DNA from: Istiophorus platypterus
Lineage: Eukaryota; Chordata; Actinopteri; Istiophoriformes; Istiophoridae
Direction of reading: 5' to 3'
DNA length: 64,000 bases
NCBI GenBank assembly: GCA_016859345.1
Contig: CM029128.1
Coordinates: forward strand, 22,787,281 to 22,851,280
Position numbers and translations under genes: made by a program. Positions 38,601 to 53,600 of this stretch are shown here, piece by piece. The notes under the pieces are model-generated. The model was not told the DNA's origin. It saw only the letters and a program-made list of their open reading frames with translations, and did not search any database. Numbering within the stretch: the first letter of the stretch is position 1; each line of letters starts with the position of its first letter.

Positions 38601-41600
38601 TCCCCTCGCATTGTTTCTTCCAAAGAGGACATGGCAGGTAAGACATGTGGTGGAGTTACACAGGTTCAATGTTTTACCCTTTATTGGATACCAGGTATTT
38701 ATTTTTTATCTAATTAGGTTTTATTTTATCTTTTCAGAGCAATACAACTAGATAGATAGTAGATAATAGAACTATTTCCACCATCCCAATATCATCACAA
38801 TCATTGAAAAAATCAGGGACAGTAACTTTATGTAACTTCACATAATTCAATTCAATTCAACTTTATTTATATAGCACCATATCATAACAGCGGTTATCTC
38901 AGGACACTTCATATGCAGCAGGTCTAGACTGAGATGGTACTGACGTACTGAGTTGCTGATGTATTGAGGTTAGCGTATTGTGGCACTTCCTGTTATTGAC
39001 GTTAATGCGACCAGAAGTTTGTATTTGCCGCTCTGCTTCTACCCAGGTAATTCAGCTACTGTCTCCGCTACACAGCTGAATTACCACCGTACATTTAAAC
39101 TCACACTAAGCACTGTTCACTTTGTCCCTCTTATAGCAATTCTCTCGCTACTTCACACTCACTATTAAGCTTCTCAATTCTGTTAGTTACTTTAGCCTAG
39201 CAGTCAGCAATGGCTTCTCCCTCTCTGTGTGTTTAATGTTCAGTTATAACTCTGCCTCCTTTAGTGATAAGGGCATGTGTAGTAAATGTCATTTATTTTC
39301 AGCAATGGAGGCGGGGCTCAGTGAATTGGAAACACGGCTTTACACCATGGAAAACAAATCATTAATAACAGTAGTTAGCCAGCCCAGCCAGCCGGTGCAA
39401 GCCATGCTAGCGTAGCTGCTACTCTCTCCTCGGCAGCTCCTGAGCAGTCAAAGTCGGGGTACCTGGTGACCGACCGTAATAAGAAGCGTAGCACTAGCTA
39501 ACAACCAGTCCATGTTTCAAATAGATTATCCCTACTCAACAACACACCCACTGAGGAACCAGCTCTGGTTATTGGCAGCTCTATTTTAAGAAACGTGAAG
39601 TTAATGACACCAGCGACCATAGTTAGATGTATTCCTGGGGCCAGAGTGGGCGACATTGAAAATATTTAAAACTATTGGATTAGGATAAGCGTAAATATAG
39701 CAAGAATGTAATTCACGTTGGTGGTAATGACACCTGGTTACACCAATCAGAGGTTACAAAAATTAATGTGGAGTCGGTGTGTACGTAAGCAAAGACGACG
39801 TCGGACTCTGTAGATTTCTCTGGGCCCCTGGTAAGTTTGACCATCAACGATATGTACAGCCGCATATCATCGTTCCGTCGTTGCTGTCGAGGTGGTGTCC
39901 AGAAAACGACATTGGCTTTATATACAATTGATGGACTTTTAGGGGAAGACCTGGTCTGATTAGGAGAGATGGCTACATCCCACTTTGGATGGAGCAGCTC
40001 TTATGTCTAGAAATCTGATGAGTATATTAGAAAACCAAAACCATGACAAACCAGAGCTGAGACCAGGAAGCAGAGTCGTAGTCTTACACACTTCTCTGTG
40101 CCTCCATTACTGCTGTCACCCAATGAATACCCCATAGAGACTGTGTCTGCCCCCAACCACCTAAATTCATTAACTCAAAAACCTAATAAAATTAAGACCA
40201 CCAATACTGAAATACAGCAAAATATGAGAATTAAATGTGGACTCTTAAACATTAGATCACTCCCACCCAGAGCTGTTTTAGTTAATGATATCCAATCATC
40301 ATATTGATGTATTTTTTCTTACTGAGACCTGATTGTGTCATGACGAACTTGTTAGCTTAAATTACCCCCCCCCCAGTCATATTAATACTCATATTCCTAG
40401 AGACACTGGCTGAGAAGGTGGAGTTGCAGCCATTTTCAACTCAAGCCTGTTAATCAACCTTAAACCTAAAAACAGCCATGACTCAATCGAAAGCCTGATT
40501 CTTAGTCTATTTGTTATAGTGAACCATGCTCCTAGAACCATACTCTGAATTTCCACCTGAATTCCTAGAATTTTATCTCAGTATCTCTTTATTGATAGTG
40601 ATAGCCTCAGCACTGCATTTATCTCACTTTTAGACTCAGTTGACTTTGCCCAAAGGGTAAATAAACCCACTGTATATCTGATAGTGCTGTCGCTAAATTT
40701 AAAGAAGTGATTCCATCAGTGCTAAATTCACTGCCATATCACAATGTAACAGAGTATGGTAACCTTAGCCCCTCTCAAATTGATCAGGCTCAATGAAAAC
40801 AACACTTGACTCTATTGCCCTCTAAAAAAGAAGATAATAAAAAAGGAGGTTAGCTCCATGGTTTAACTCTCAAACCCATATATTAAAGCAAACAACATGA
40901 AAACTTGAAAGGATATGATGCTCTGCTAAACTGGAACAATCCCACTTAGCCTGGCATGACAGTCTTAAATCTAGAGAACTCTCAAGATTTCCAACGGTGG
41001 TGCTAGAGACCAGAGCAATGCAATAGTAAGTATATCACTAGATAATACATTTTTGAGGTTTGGGGCCAAGTACAATAATTGTCATTCGGATTTTTATATT
41101 CTTAAGACATACTTGAATTATAGCTAACCAGCTGGCTTCATTGGGCTTCATTGACAAGTACAATGGGGTATTATCCACATAACAATGGAAGTTTTTGGAG
41201 TATTTCCTAATATTATTGCCTAACCAACCATATATAAGGTGAATAGAACTGGTCAAAGTACAGAACCTTGAGGAACTGTATGACTAACTTTTGAGTATAT
41301 GGAGGATTTATCGTTAACGTGCACAAATTGAAATTGATCTGATGAATAGGACTTAAACCAGCCAATACCAATTCCTTTAATGCAAATGAAATTTTCCAGT
41401 CTGTTTAATGGGATGTGATGGTCAGTAGTGTCAAATGCAGTACTAAGATCTAACAAAACAAGTATGGAGACTAATCCTTTGTCCAATGTGTGTAAATTGT
41501 AATTTGTAACCTTCTTCAGTGCTGTTTCTCTATGATGCACTAAATCCTGACTGAATAACCTCAGATAAACTATTGGTATGTAGAAGGTCAGTGCAACAAC

Positions 41601-44600
41601 TTGATTGGCCTGATATTAGCTTTTATAAAGCAGATGATTGGCTGTTTTGGGGGAGGGGATGGATAGTCATCATACTATCTTTGGCGTTAAGGAGTAAACT
41701 AGTCAGGATTCTTTAAATGGTTTGTGTCCTCTCTTATAGTATTACTGGCATGATTCAGAAAAATACTAGAATGTATCCCAAAAACCCAAACATAAAGTAG
41801 CATACCATTTTTATAGCAGTAAAAGTTATTACATACTTGACAGCATGTAGCATGAAGCATGTAGATAGAAAACAGAATGTAACCTAGAACAGAGCATTGT
41901 GGTGAATCACAGTTCTAGGAGCAGAAGATAAATTGAAAGTACCAGTAAACTGTCTGTCTGAGAAGTATGAGCTAAGCAGCAGTGTCTGCAATTCCAACGA
42001 TGTTACTAGAAAAGACCATGGTAAAAAATTATCTACTGTTCAAAAAAAGAGAGTCTCTTTATTAGTTTACCCAACTGAGCATAAAGTAGAAGTTGAGAGG
42101 CTGTTTAATAAGTAACATTCGTGTATGCAGTGTTTAGACAACATTAGAATGATAATCACCCACAGCTTTCTGCAGGTTTCTGTAACGACAGCTAATTCTA
42201 TATCAGTTGGAAAAAAATGGCAGAGAGCTGACTTGCTCTCCTGAGTGGACTACACAAATAACCAAACGGGCCTCCTGTCAGGGTCATTTCCATCATTTCC
42301 TCCTTATCATCTCTCCGTGTTCTCTGGTCCCTGTGGAGGTGAGGAGACTGCTATGAACATGGTCTGAAAGCTGCAGACAAATGGCTTTCATCCTTAATTT
42401 GTGAACTGTGCCAACAGGCCAGTGCAGTGGGAGCTGAGTGAAAAGTTCCATGAGGACATAGAACTTGCAGAGGGCCAGTCCACTTCTTTTATTTTCCTTC
42501 CCAGTGTTGTGCCGGGGTTTGCAGGGTTATTTGGAGATGGCTGAGGTGATGTAATATAGCAGGACCAAGCCAAGAGGGAAATATTGAGGAATGAGCCCAC
42601 AGCCACATGAAAGACAGCGCAATATTTTGCCGCTGCCTGTGTGTGAGCAATGCTTTCATTTACATATCAGTGAGGACATTTTGCATGACCATGAGAATGA
42701 TGACTTAAAGATAAAAATAATAAATAAAGAATTGTAACTGGTAACACCACTGTACAATTAGAGTGGACTGAGTTTCTGTAGGTCCATTGACACCAGCAGT
42801 GTTGGACAGAAAAGTAAGGTGGGCGGTGCAAGATATACAGTGGCTTAAGAAAGTATTCGGATGCCATTACTTTTTGTACACTTTATCGGGTTGTAGATTT
42901 AATTTCAAGTGGGGAAAAATGTGATGTCAGTGACCTCTGACAGTGGCATGAATGTTTGTACTAGACAGATTGGTTTGAGCCTTCCTGACACTGCCGATTC
43001 CCTCTACTGCCTCTAGAGTTTTTATTCAGAATGGAGACAAAACCAAATAACATGCAGTTTGCAGCAGTTCTGTTGACAGAGATACTTTTTTGATGAGCGA
43101 GGTCAGAGGAGAATGACCAGAATGGTTGGAGCTGACAGAAAAGGTTATGCTAACTCAGATAACCAGTCTTTACCACTGTGCTTAGCAGAAAAGCGTCTCA
43201 GAATGAATAACATGTCCAGCCTTGAGGTGGATGAGCTACAACAGCAGAAGACCATGTCTAGTTCCAGTCCTGATAGCCAAGAACAGAAATCTGAGGCTGC
43301 AGTGTCCACCAAAACTAGAAAATGTAGCCTGGTCTGTTGAATCTAGATTTCTTACTGAGGCAGCAGATGGTAATAATTTGGCATCAACGGCATGAATCCA
43401 TGGACCCAACCTGCCTCCAGAGAGCTTTTTCACAAAAGTAGAATTAATAAATGATGACAGAAAAAGCTCTATATGAACAAAATTCATACACATATTGTCT
43501 GCTATGCCTTTTCTCACTCTTTTATAATAGCAGCCGGGTTTCTTTTCTTGCGAATAATATGCTTCACGTCCTTGTAATCAAAAGATGTTGCTGCCATCAA
43601 AATGGTGAAAACAGGACATTATTTTGCAATAGTTTAAAACATATCATTGACAGAAAACCAGCCCTTCAGTGCATTTTTAACTCAGAAGAGCCCAGTCTCA
43701 TGTTTACTTATGAGAAAATTATGGGGAATAGTGAAAAAATTGAAATGACCGACTTATTTACACTATTTCAGTTTGTACTTCAGACGCTGGCAATCGGCAT
43801 TGGCCTTAACACAAATAGATTATTCATGTATGGCTGTTAGCTTGGTTCAGTCCAGGCTAGTTGCACAGAATAAATCTCTAAGGTAATTAATGCAGCACTG
43901 CTTTTGTAATTTAACCAAGGATATCTAAAATATCACAGCTTAATCTGCTACCTATATTTTGTGAAACACCCCTCAGGCTGGTGTTCACGATTGTAAGTTT
44001 GTCGGTCTTTAGAAATGTGATGATGTTGCATTCCATATTGGCTAGATATGAGCCAGGATCAGTGTTTTTGTGTTTGTTTCATTCTTTTCATTGTTGTTGT
44101 TTTGTTTTTCTTTTTTGCTGGAGCCCTTTGCATCATAACCCTTACTGTTACAACACAGTATTTTCTTTAAAATAAACAAAATATCTGCTTTTTACAATGT
44201 GTTAATCTTGGTCTTAAAATGGCCTTTTTATGAAAGCAAATTGCATTCATCAGAGGAAAAAAATGATGCCTTCGGTATCTCATTAATAGAAGAAAATCAC
44301 TGTGACAATATCTCATAATTACAAGAAAACAATTCTGTAATGATTAGATAGGTTTAACACAATTATTTAAATTTGATCTTTTACTTTTGAGGCAGTAAGT
44401 TTTAATTTAAGATATACAGCAGTAATAATGATAAAATAGGGTCTCAGGTTTTTTATCCTTTGGTGAATGCATTGCAGTTTCTGTATCTGTTTTTCATGGC
44501 GATACTTGGAGTTATTGGTGGTAATAGCAAACGTGGTTTAATACTTCAGGTCACAGAATTCTTGAGGCAGCAAGGTCAGGCAATAATTGGCCTTTTTTCA

Positions 44601-47600
44601 TCATTCTGTGAGAAACAATGATCTTTATGGTGAACAGGGCATGAGCCTGCAAACAGCAGGGCACAGTGACACAAGCTGGTTATCTGGCTGAGAAGTTGCA
44701 GTCTATGGCCTGCAGCTCTTCATCTAACAGCCCAGTGAGGTTTCTCCTTCTTTTTTCATTACTCCTGCAATATTTCCAACTGATTCACTGTCCAAAAAAT
44801 GCCACAAATGACTGACTGTGTAATTTTTGATAAGTGATAGTGGTAAGTGCATAACAGACATCTATTTAAATGAAAATCTTCAAGAATGGTACTTTAAAGT
44901 CATTTTAAGCTAATAGCTGACTAAAAGGTTCCATGAGCAAGTTAACAATGCAGCTAATAGCAGTCTAACAGCAGCATCATGTCAGTCATTCCACAGCAGC
45001 GTCTTCTGGGACTGAACACATTGATCTTTTTCCATAGACTCATGTCTCACAGGCTAGCCAGCCACTTGGTCGTATTTGTTTGTAATTATTGCCATAGTAA
45101 CTGATTTTTTTCTCTCTCTCTCTCTCTCTCACACACATTTAGGTTCATAAGTATTTGGAAAGTGATACAATTTTCATAATTTCGCCTCCTTACAAAATCA
45201 CAATGGATTTGAAATGAAGTCATTAAGTTATGATTGAAGTCTAGACTTTCAGCTTTAATTCAAAGGGTTTACATGTTAAAGCCATTTTATACATAGGCCC
45301 ATGTTTCCGAGGCTCAAAAGTAATTGAGCAGTTGACTGATAATTAGAGTCAGTCTCACGGCCAGATTTGGCCTGTTCTATCATTATTTCATGACAAATTC
45401 ACTGGACTGAAATTGTAGTTTACCTTCTGTAGATTTGAAAATAACTGATGAAAAATGTGAATTTTTAGTTTTCTCTCCCAGTCTTGAATTTACTATTCAC
45501 TGTCTAGATACCAAAGAGAAAGTTGCGTTTCTGAATGAACTAGTATATATATGTGTCCTTACTTGAGAGAAATGTGACTGTCAGGGATCAGGAGCGTCTC
45601 ATTAGTGTGTAATGACTGCTGATGGTGTTCTACTCATGCTGGTCAGATGAGTTATATAACATGGCAGAAAAAGACTGTTCTGGCTGTGTCCACTGCATTT
45701 TTGGCTCATTCAGCATACACAAATCTCATGCACCTAACACACTGCTAAACAAAGACATCTGGTTTACTCGCTCTCTGCATGTACAACAGGATGCCATGGT
45801 GAACTGAGCAGAACACGTGTAACTAACAGTTATGATAATAGGGCTAGTAATAATGACAACAAGAATACATAATATTGTGGTACTGATAATCAAAATAATT
45901 GAATTGGTGTTGAGCAGGATCATGGAGGCAGTAGGTGGTCAGCAGCCAAAGATCCAGATGCTGCAGCGTAAGAGGCAGAAAAACCTGCAGAAAGCAGAGG
46001 GAGAGATGAGAGAGACGGGAAAGAACAAAACTACTATATTAATGTTCACAGATGAAAAGGAAAAGGAGGAGAGAGGAGCTCATGCATCGTGTCTCCCGGC
46101 AGTCTAGGTCCCCTTTGGTCAAGTTTTAAACCCCTACAGTATGTGGAGTTGGACTATTGGTAGCCTTCTATATAATGTCAGCAAACTCTGGTCTGATCTG
46201 GCTATGCCCATTGATTTCAGGGAGCCAACCGCAGCCATCTCCTTTGACCTTGATTACTACTTTAACACTTAACTATAAGAATGGCTCTCCTTTTCCAAAA
46301 CAAATTCAGATTGTTGCCCAATATCTCAAGGAGAGAAGACAGTGACTGCTTTTTCGTCTGATACATCAAGGCCCATGCTTGATCTATGTAAGCCAATAGA
46401 AAATTCTCTGAAACCAAAGTTATTCCAATTCATCCTGTGGTAGCATGTATGTGAATACTGAACTTCATGGCAATCCATCCAACAGTTACTGAAACATTTC
46501 TCTCAAAGCCACAAAATATCATGTCCTTATAGTGGTGCTAGAAGAGATGACAGAAGTCATTGGGATTCGTCCATGGACATCTGTTCCAAATTGCATCCAT
46601 CCAATAATTATAATAATTCATAATGTACCAAAGAGGTGGACAAACTTACAAACACTGCTTAAGAGCCATGTCACTAATACTGTATAAGTAAGAAATAAAT
46701 ATTTTTTTCATTAGCTTCGGCATCTAGGAAATCCAGGTAATTTCTAAGTGTGAGCTGCATTCAAAATGGAACTACTTTATCTACTCTCTATTCTGTAAAT
46801 GAAACTAGATGGAATATTTATATCATATAATTTGCCACATGGTGTCTTATTCATTACAAAGAATTTAAATGATCTTTTATAAAAGTTTGAATATTTATAC
46901 ACTGTCCCCACAGACCTCTTGGCCTCATGGTCTCTCAAGAAATGTCACTTAAATCACCTTCCAAAAAAAATTTAGTGTTTTTGTAGACTTGAAATGTTAA
47001 AATTGTTAGCTAAACAGTTTTCATGAAATCATGACTATGTGGAAAGAAGGAATAACTTTTGTATAGTTAATCTGAGTTTTAATACAGTTTTCTCCAGACA
47101 GCAGTAGAGCCCCAAATCAGTATGTGATTTTACCAGGGATTAAGCCACGTTATGGCAACCTTTGTCCCATAGTGAACACATTATCCTGATACATTACATA
47201 TATTCTTTTAATTTTAACTTTACCACATTATTATTCATGATCTCGGAAAAAATGGCAGATGAGAAAAAAACCCTCTTGTTGGTAAGAAGAATTTCCAATT
47301 AGAACAAATTCCAAAGTACAACATCTATGGAAATGCAAAAACAGCTGTCTGAATGTCCTCTGCCATGTTTGAGCTTTTTCTAATGCAGCGGCTACAACCT
47401 TTCCCAAGGCTCTGAAGGTTTGTAGTACCTAATAACACAAAATAACTTAAAACAGGTCAGATGTTTTCCAATCTGAACATGACATGTTGAACACAGACTA
47501 CCCCACTGGTTCTCAACTGGTCATGTATAGCTGACTGAAAGGCCCCAGTGGCCTCATGGTAGGAAGGACTCAGAAGTTCCACAGGCATATAATGGTAACA

Positions 47601-50600
47601 CTGCACCAATACACCAATCTAACACAGTCCTGCCAGAGGGCAGAGTTGTAGTCAGACTAATGACAGGATTATACACGTGTACACACACATACACACACAT
47701 ATTACACATTCATACAATGGCTCAACAAAGCACATGTAGATAGAGTCACTACAGTAGATGAAGGAACAGGTTTCTGATCTACTAATGGTTTCCCTGAAGA
47801 GGCTCAGTCTTTGCATTACTAACTCCATCCAGTGGATTTGATTGAAAGCATTTTATAAAAAGAGCCAATTTAACATTTCCTGTACCCTCCCAATAACAAG
47901 GAATCTCAAACAAACGTTTTTTTCAGATTTCTGATTTTAACAGACATTATAAGAGAGGAGATGAACCACTTCGAGCAGTTTTTAATAGAAAAGCAAGCCA
48001 ATCATGCTGTTGCACTGATATTAGTGAAACCTTGCATATGCATAGTCGAAGTCTACACTGTGGAAAAAAGGGAATTTTAAACCCTATTTGTAGCGGTTTC
48101 TGTCAGATTTAAGGGGTGATTCTGTATATGCAATTTTTATGTCCTGATGACCATTAAAGCTAAGTTATGCCTCTCCATTAATTTAGAAAAGGGTCTGGTC
48201 TTGTTAGCCTGAAATAAATGCCAGGTGGCGTTCCCAAGATGGCTGCTGAGTGGCAAGATTTTTGTGTTAAAGGACTTTGATTTTAAGTTCAGAATCTCAT
48301 CTCATTTTGACAGTTGTTAGACTAAGCTGGTGGTAAGACTGCCCATATGTTCCCTGAGATACAAAATGCAGGACAAGAAAATACTCTGTTAAAAACTTGC
48401 TGCTCAACTTTTGCCATTAATTGTGCATGGTAATAATTTTAAAAACTCGGATGATATTAGCGGTCCCTGAAAGGCACTGTGGGTTCTCCTACATGCTTGG
48501 AAAGGAAGCAGTTAGAGTAGTATTTAGTTGCAGTCTGCAACCTCACCAAATTATACAGCTATATCTTACACATTGGTTTTTCAGAATGTACAAATGTTAT
48601 TGATGAGGGTGAGGACCATATGAAAATAGTGTCATAAGATTTAGGTCAGCAGTATTAGAACACCAACACAAATGTAAAATGATTCCAACAGTTACACACT
48701 TGGCACCAAAGAGAAGCCTTTACCTGCCCAGATCTAGATATTCTACAATTTTCTTTAATCAGCTACATGATCAGTAATAAGTCATCACTGCTGTAATTAC
48801 AAATACGGGCTAAAAAGGAATAGCAGCATTGTAGCAGTCATTGGTGATAATATGTTTACTGTTTGCTTTCAGGTCTGTCTGAGGTATCTGCCTCTCTGAG
48901 GTATAACCGACGGCCAACCTGCCCTGACGCCTCCGTGGGGGTTCATATCCCCACCCCCCCTCCCTCCCACCACAGGAAGAGCCATAGTCTGGGGAACAAG
49001 TGAGTACAAGGCCTTTTCCAAAGGTAGATTCAGGCTTTGATTCATAATAAAATCAGTCAAAATCTATGTAAAAGTCTAATTCTAATTTTAAATTCAATTC
49101 AGTCCAATTCAATTTTATTTATTTATACAGCGCCATATCATAACAGACGTTATCTCAGGGCACTTTTCATATAGAGCAGGTCTAGACCAGACTCTTTATG
49201 CTTATTATTCACAGAGACCCAACATTCCCCCCATGAGCAGCACTTGACGACAGCAGCACCGATAAACTCCCTTTTAACAGGTAGAAATGTTGAACAGATC
49301 CCGCCTTAAGGGTGGGGTGGGGGGGCTCTGCCTCAAACGGCTAGGTTGAGGGTGAGAAAGAGAGAGAGAGCGAGAGAGAGGGAGAGGGAGAGAGTGAGAG
49401 GACGTGGGGCAGGTGGGAGGAGAGAGAGAATAGTACAATAATGGGACTAATAGCTATATATACTATAGTTATTCTAACAGGGCTGATAATATTACTACTA
49501 TGACAAAATGAAAAGGTAACAGTGGTAATCATAATGATTAAAACAGTGGGTATTGAGTGGGTATTCTGAAAAGAAACCTAGGGTTGTTTTTCTTTTCCTC
49601 TATTAAAGATGAGTTTTACGCTGCTTTGGCAACGCTGAGGGTCTTCTTGTAGATTTAAGACTGTCACACCAAGCTAAGCGGGATTGTTCCAGTTTAGCAG
49701 AGCATCATATCCTTTCAAGTTTTCATGTTGTTTTCTTTAATATATGGGTTAGGGATTTGAACCATGGAGCTAACCTCCTTTTTTATTAAGTTCGTTTTTA
49801 GAGGGTCTATAGAGTCGAGTGTTGTTCTCCTTGAGCCTGTCAACAAGCTGATCAATTTGGGAGGGGTTAAGGTTAGCATACTCTGTTATACTGTGATATG
49901 GCAGTGAATTTAGCACTGATGGAATCACTTCTTTAAATTTAGCTACAGCACTATCAGATGTCTAGTAAAGACATTTTTGCCTAATGGCGTGTAATCCAGT
50001 AACAGAAGTTCAAAAGTTATTAAACAGTGATCTGAGAGAAGAGGATTCTGTGGAAAGACGATTAATTGTTCAATTTTTATGCCATAAGTCAGATCAAGGT
50101 CAAGGGTGTGGTTAAAACAACAAGTGGGTTTATTCACTCTCTGGGCAAAGTCAGCTGAATCTAAAAGTGAGATAAATGCAGTGCTGAGGCATCACTATCA
50201 ACGTCCACATGAATATTGAAATCGCCTACATTCATTATTTTGTCTGTACTAATGACTAAGGCCGATAAAAACTAAGAGAATTCAGGTAGAAATTCGGAAT
50301 ATGGTCCAGGAGCACGGTTCACTATAACAAACAGAACAGGCTTTAAAGTTTTCCAGGTTGGTTGTGTAAGACTAAGAATCAGGCTTTCGAATGAGTCATG
50401 GCTGTTTTTAGGTTTAAGGTTGATTAACAGGCTTGAGTTGAAAATGGCTGCAACTCCACCTTCTCAGCCAGTGTCTCTAGGAATATGAGTATTAATATGA
50501 CTGGGGGGGGGGTTAATTTAAGCTAACAAATTCGTCATGACACAATCAGGTCTCATTAAGAAAAAATACATCAATATGATGAATGGATATCATTAACTAA

Positions 50601-53600
50601 AACAGCTTTGGATGGGAGTGATCAAATGTTTAAGAGTCCACATTTAATTCTCATATTTTGCTGTATTTCAGTATTGGTGGTCTTAATCTCATTAGGTTTT
50701 TGAGTTAATTAGGTGGTTGGGGACAGTCACAGTCTCTATGGGGTATTGAGTGGGTGACAGCAGTAATGGAGGCACAGAGAAGTGTGTAAGACTACAACTC
50801 TGCTTCCTGGTCTCAGCTCTGGTTTGTCATGGTTTTGGTTTTCTAATAAACTCAATCAGATTTCTAGACATAAGAGCTGCTCCATCCAAAGTGGGATGTA
50901 GCCATCTCTCCTAATCAGACCAGGTCTTCCCCTAAAAGTCCATCAATTGTATATAAAGCCAATTTAATTTGCCGGACACCACCTCGACAGCCAGCAATGG
51001 AACGATGACATGCGGCTGTACATATTAGGCAATATTATCAGGAAACATTCCTTAAACTTCCATTGTTATGCAGATGACACCAATTGTACCTATTAATGAA
51101 GCCAGGCTCATTATGCTGCTATAGGCCTAGACTGCTGGGGGACTTTCCATAATGCACCGAGCTTCCCTTTCCACTGCCTCCTCCTCTCTCCCTGTGCGCA
51201 TTAACACCTCAAAAATACTCGTTACTAACTGTCCTTCATCTCTTTCCTGTAGTTCTGTGCTTCCTCTCCTCTCTCCTCTTCCTCTTGTCGCTTTCTGCAG
51301 GTTTATTTTCCTCTGATGCTACTGAGTCTGGATCCATGGTTGCAGACCGTCTACTGCCCCATGAGCCTGATCAACACCAACTGCTTTAATTATTATGATT
51401 TTTACCATTTCATTTAGTTCAATTAGTAATATTATCAGCCCTGTTAGTATAACTATAGTATATACAGCTATTAGTCCCATTATTGTGCTATGGTCTCGCT
51501 CCTCCCTCCTGCCCCCCTTTGTCTCTCGCTCTCGCTCTCTTGCTCTCTCTCTCTGTCTCTTTCACTCTCAACCCAGCCGGTTGAGGTAGACGGCTGCCCA
51601 CCATGAGCCGCGATCTATCCTACTTGTGTTTCTACCTGTTAAAAGGGAGTTTTTCTTGCTCATGGGGGAAATGTTGGGTATAAAGAGTATAAAGAGTCTG
51701 GTCTAGACCTGTCACTAGTCACTAGTCAAATTTGGCAGGGCCCAGAGAAAACTATGGAGTCCGACATCGTCTTTGCGTATGAACTCAATGACTCCACATT
51801 AATTTTTTTGACCTCCGATTGGTGTAACCGAGTGTTGTTACTACCGACGTGAATAACAATCTTACAACAACAATATTTACACTTATCCTTATCCAGCAGT
51901 TTAAAATATGATTCAATGTTGCCTTCTTATTATGGACGGTCATCCAGCCCCCGACTTCGACTGCTTGGGAGCTGCCGGGGAGAGAGTAGCAGCTACGCTA
52001 GGACGGCTCGCAGGGGCTGGCTAACTACTGTAGCTAACGATTTGCTTTCCATGGTGCGAAGCCGTGTTTCCAATTCACTGAGCCTCGCCTCCATCGCTGA
52101 AAATAAACTACATTTAATGCATGTGCCCTTATCGCTAAAGGAGGCAGAGTTATAACTAAACATTAAACACACAGAGAGGGAGAAGCCATTGCTAAGTGCT
52201 AGGCTAATTCAACTAACAGAATTGAGAAGCATAATAGTGAGTGTGAAGTAGCGAGAGAATCACTCAAAGAGGGACATAGCGAACAGTGCTTAGTGTGAGT
52301 TTAAATGATTGCACGAACACCGGCAGCAGGAAGTGACACAATACGCTTACCTCAGTATGTCAGCACAGATCAATACTGTTCACACCTATGGAATTTAATT
52401 TAAATGCATTTATATTAAATTTTAAACTTAAATTAAATTTTAATTAAATGATGTGTTTAAATATTGGGCTTAGTATCAAATAATTATTGGTACAGAACAG
52501 AGAAAAGCATTGAAAATACCTAAAGCATAACAGTGTTTACTATACCAACCCAACACTAACAGCTACAGTTCATAGGCTGCAGACACGTCCAACAAATATA
52601 AAGCCAATGTCACATTAGCAGCAGCAGTGAAAAAAGAATTCAAATGCTTAAGCAAAAGGATAGTTAAAAAAGTCCTATAATAGAAACATTACTTGAGTAA
52701 AAGTATGTAAACAGAAAAATATACGTAACGTATCAAAAGTAGAAGTATTCCTGCTAATGAAGAGAGAGCCCTGTCAGTGGTTTTTTTTTTATTTTTATAT
52801 ATTATTTGTTACTACTGCTGCGTTTATGTATAAGCAGCATTTTAATGATGTAACTGTCTAAGTAGAGCAAAATCTGACTAGTTGTGTAACTAGTAATGCT
52901 TTATCACTAATAATGATTATATTTTATAAAGCAATCATACATTTTGTGTATAAAATTGTACATTCAAGGATGACGGTTTTGAAGACAATGAAGTAATGAA
53001 GTTAGAAATTAGGGACAGAAGACAACAATACGCCATTAAAAAAAACAAAATAAGTATTCCCAAGACAGAGCAGGAAGCATTCAAAAGTAATAAGAAAAAG
53101 CAAAACATTAGTACACTAATACAGCAACACTATTCACTATTTGGCACATGCAGCCATTTAACAATACAAAGCATTAAAACATAGCTAAACAATACTGATT
53201 ATAGACATTTTTGGAGACATGTAGAGCAGCGGAAGGCAGGCAGACAAAAAATAAGATATGACTATCATAATGTTTATTGTAATAAAATGTTTAAAGATGC
53301 AGGTACAAGTTAGTAATATGGTAATATCATACACCAAATATGTAAGCATGCACACAGACTTATAAGACAAAAGAACATAAGACATTGTTTAAGACATACT
53401 AATAAATACACTATATATTACCAAGCCATGCAAATGACATGAGGCAAGTTAGCAGCAAGTTAGGCAGGAACAAGAACAAGAACAATGTTGACGCCCATGC
53501 ACATCCATAGTCCACACAGAGTAGGTGTTTTCACATATGTTGCCTGATTAGACCTCTTCTTTGGACAAGCTTTCTTTGAGTGACAGATCTGTAAAGTTAA

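Noticed and set aside
40350..40380. Poly-C run that might look like a G-quadruplex site on the minus strand
   Set aside because: It is a single C-run inside LINE sequence, without the four spaced G-runs needed; its inverted equivalent is in the second LINE copy.
43451..43840. 129-aa plus-strand open frame
   Set aside because: Composition is intron-like, no known motif, no splice sites that fit ralgps1 phases.
45832..46107. 91-aa charged plus-strand frame
   Set aside because: Matches LINE 3' UTR-type sequence seen at 28190-28345 rather than a gene.
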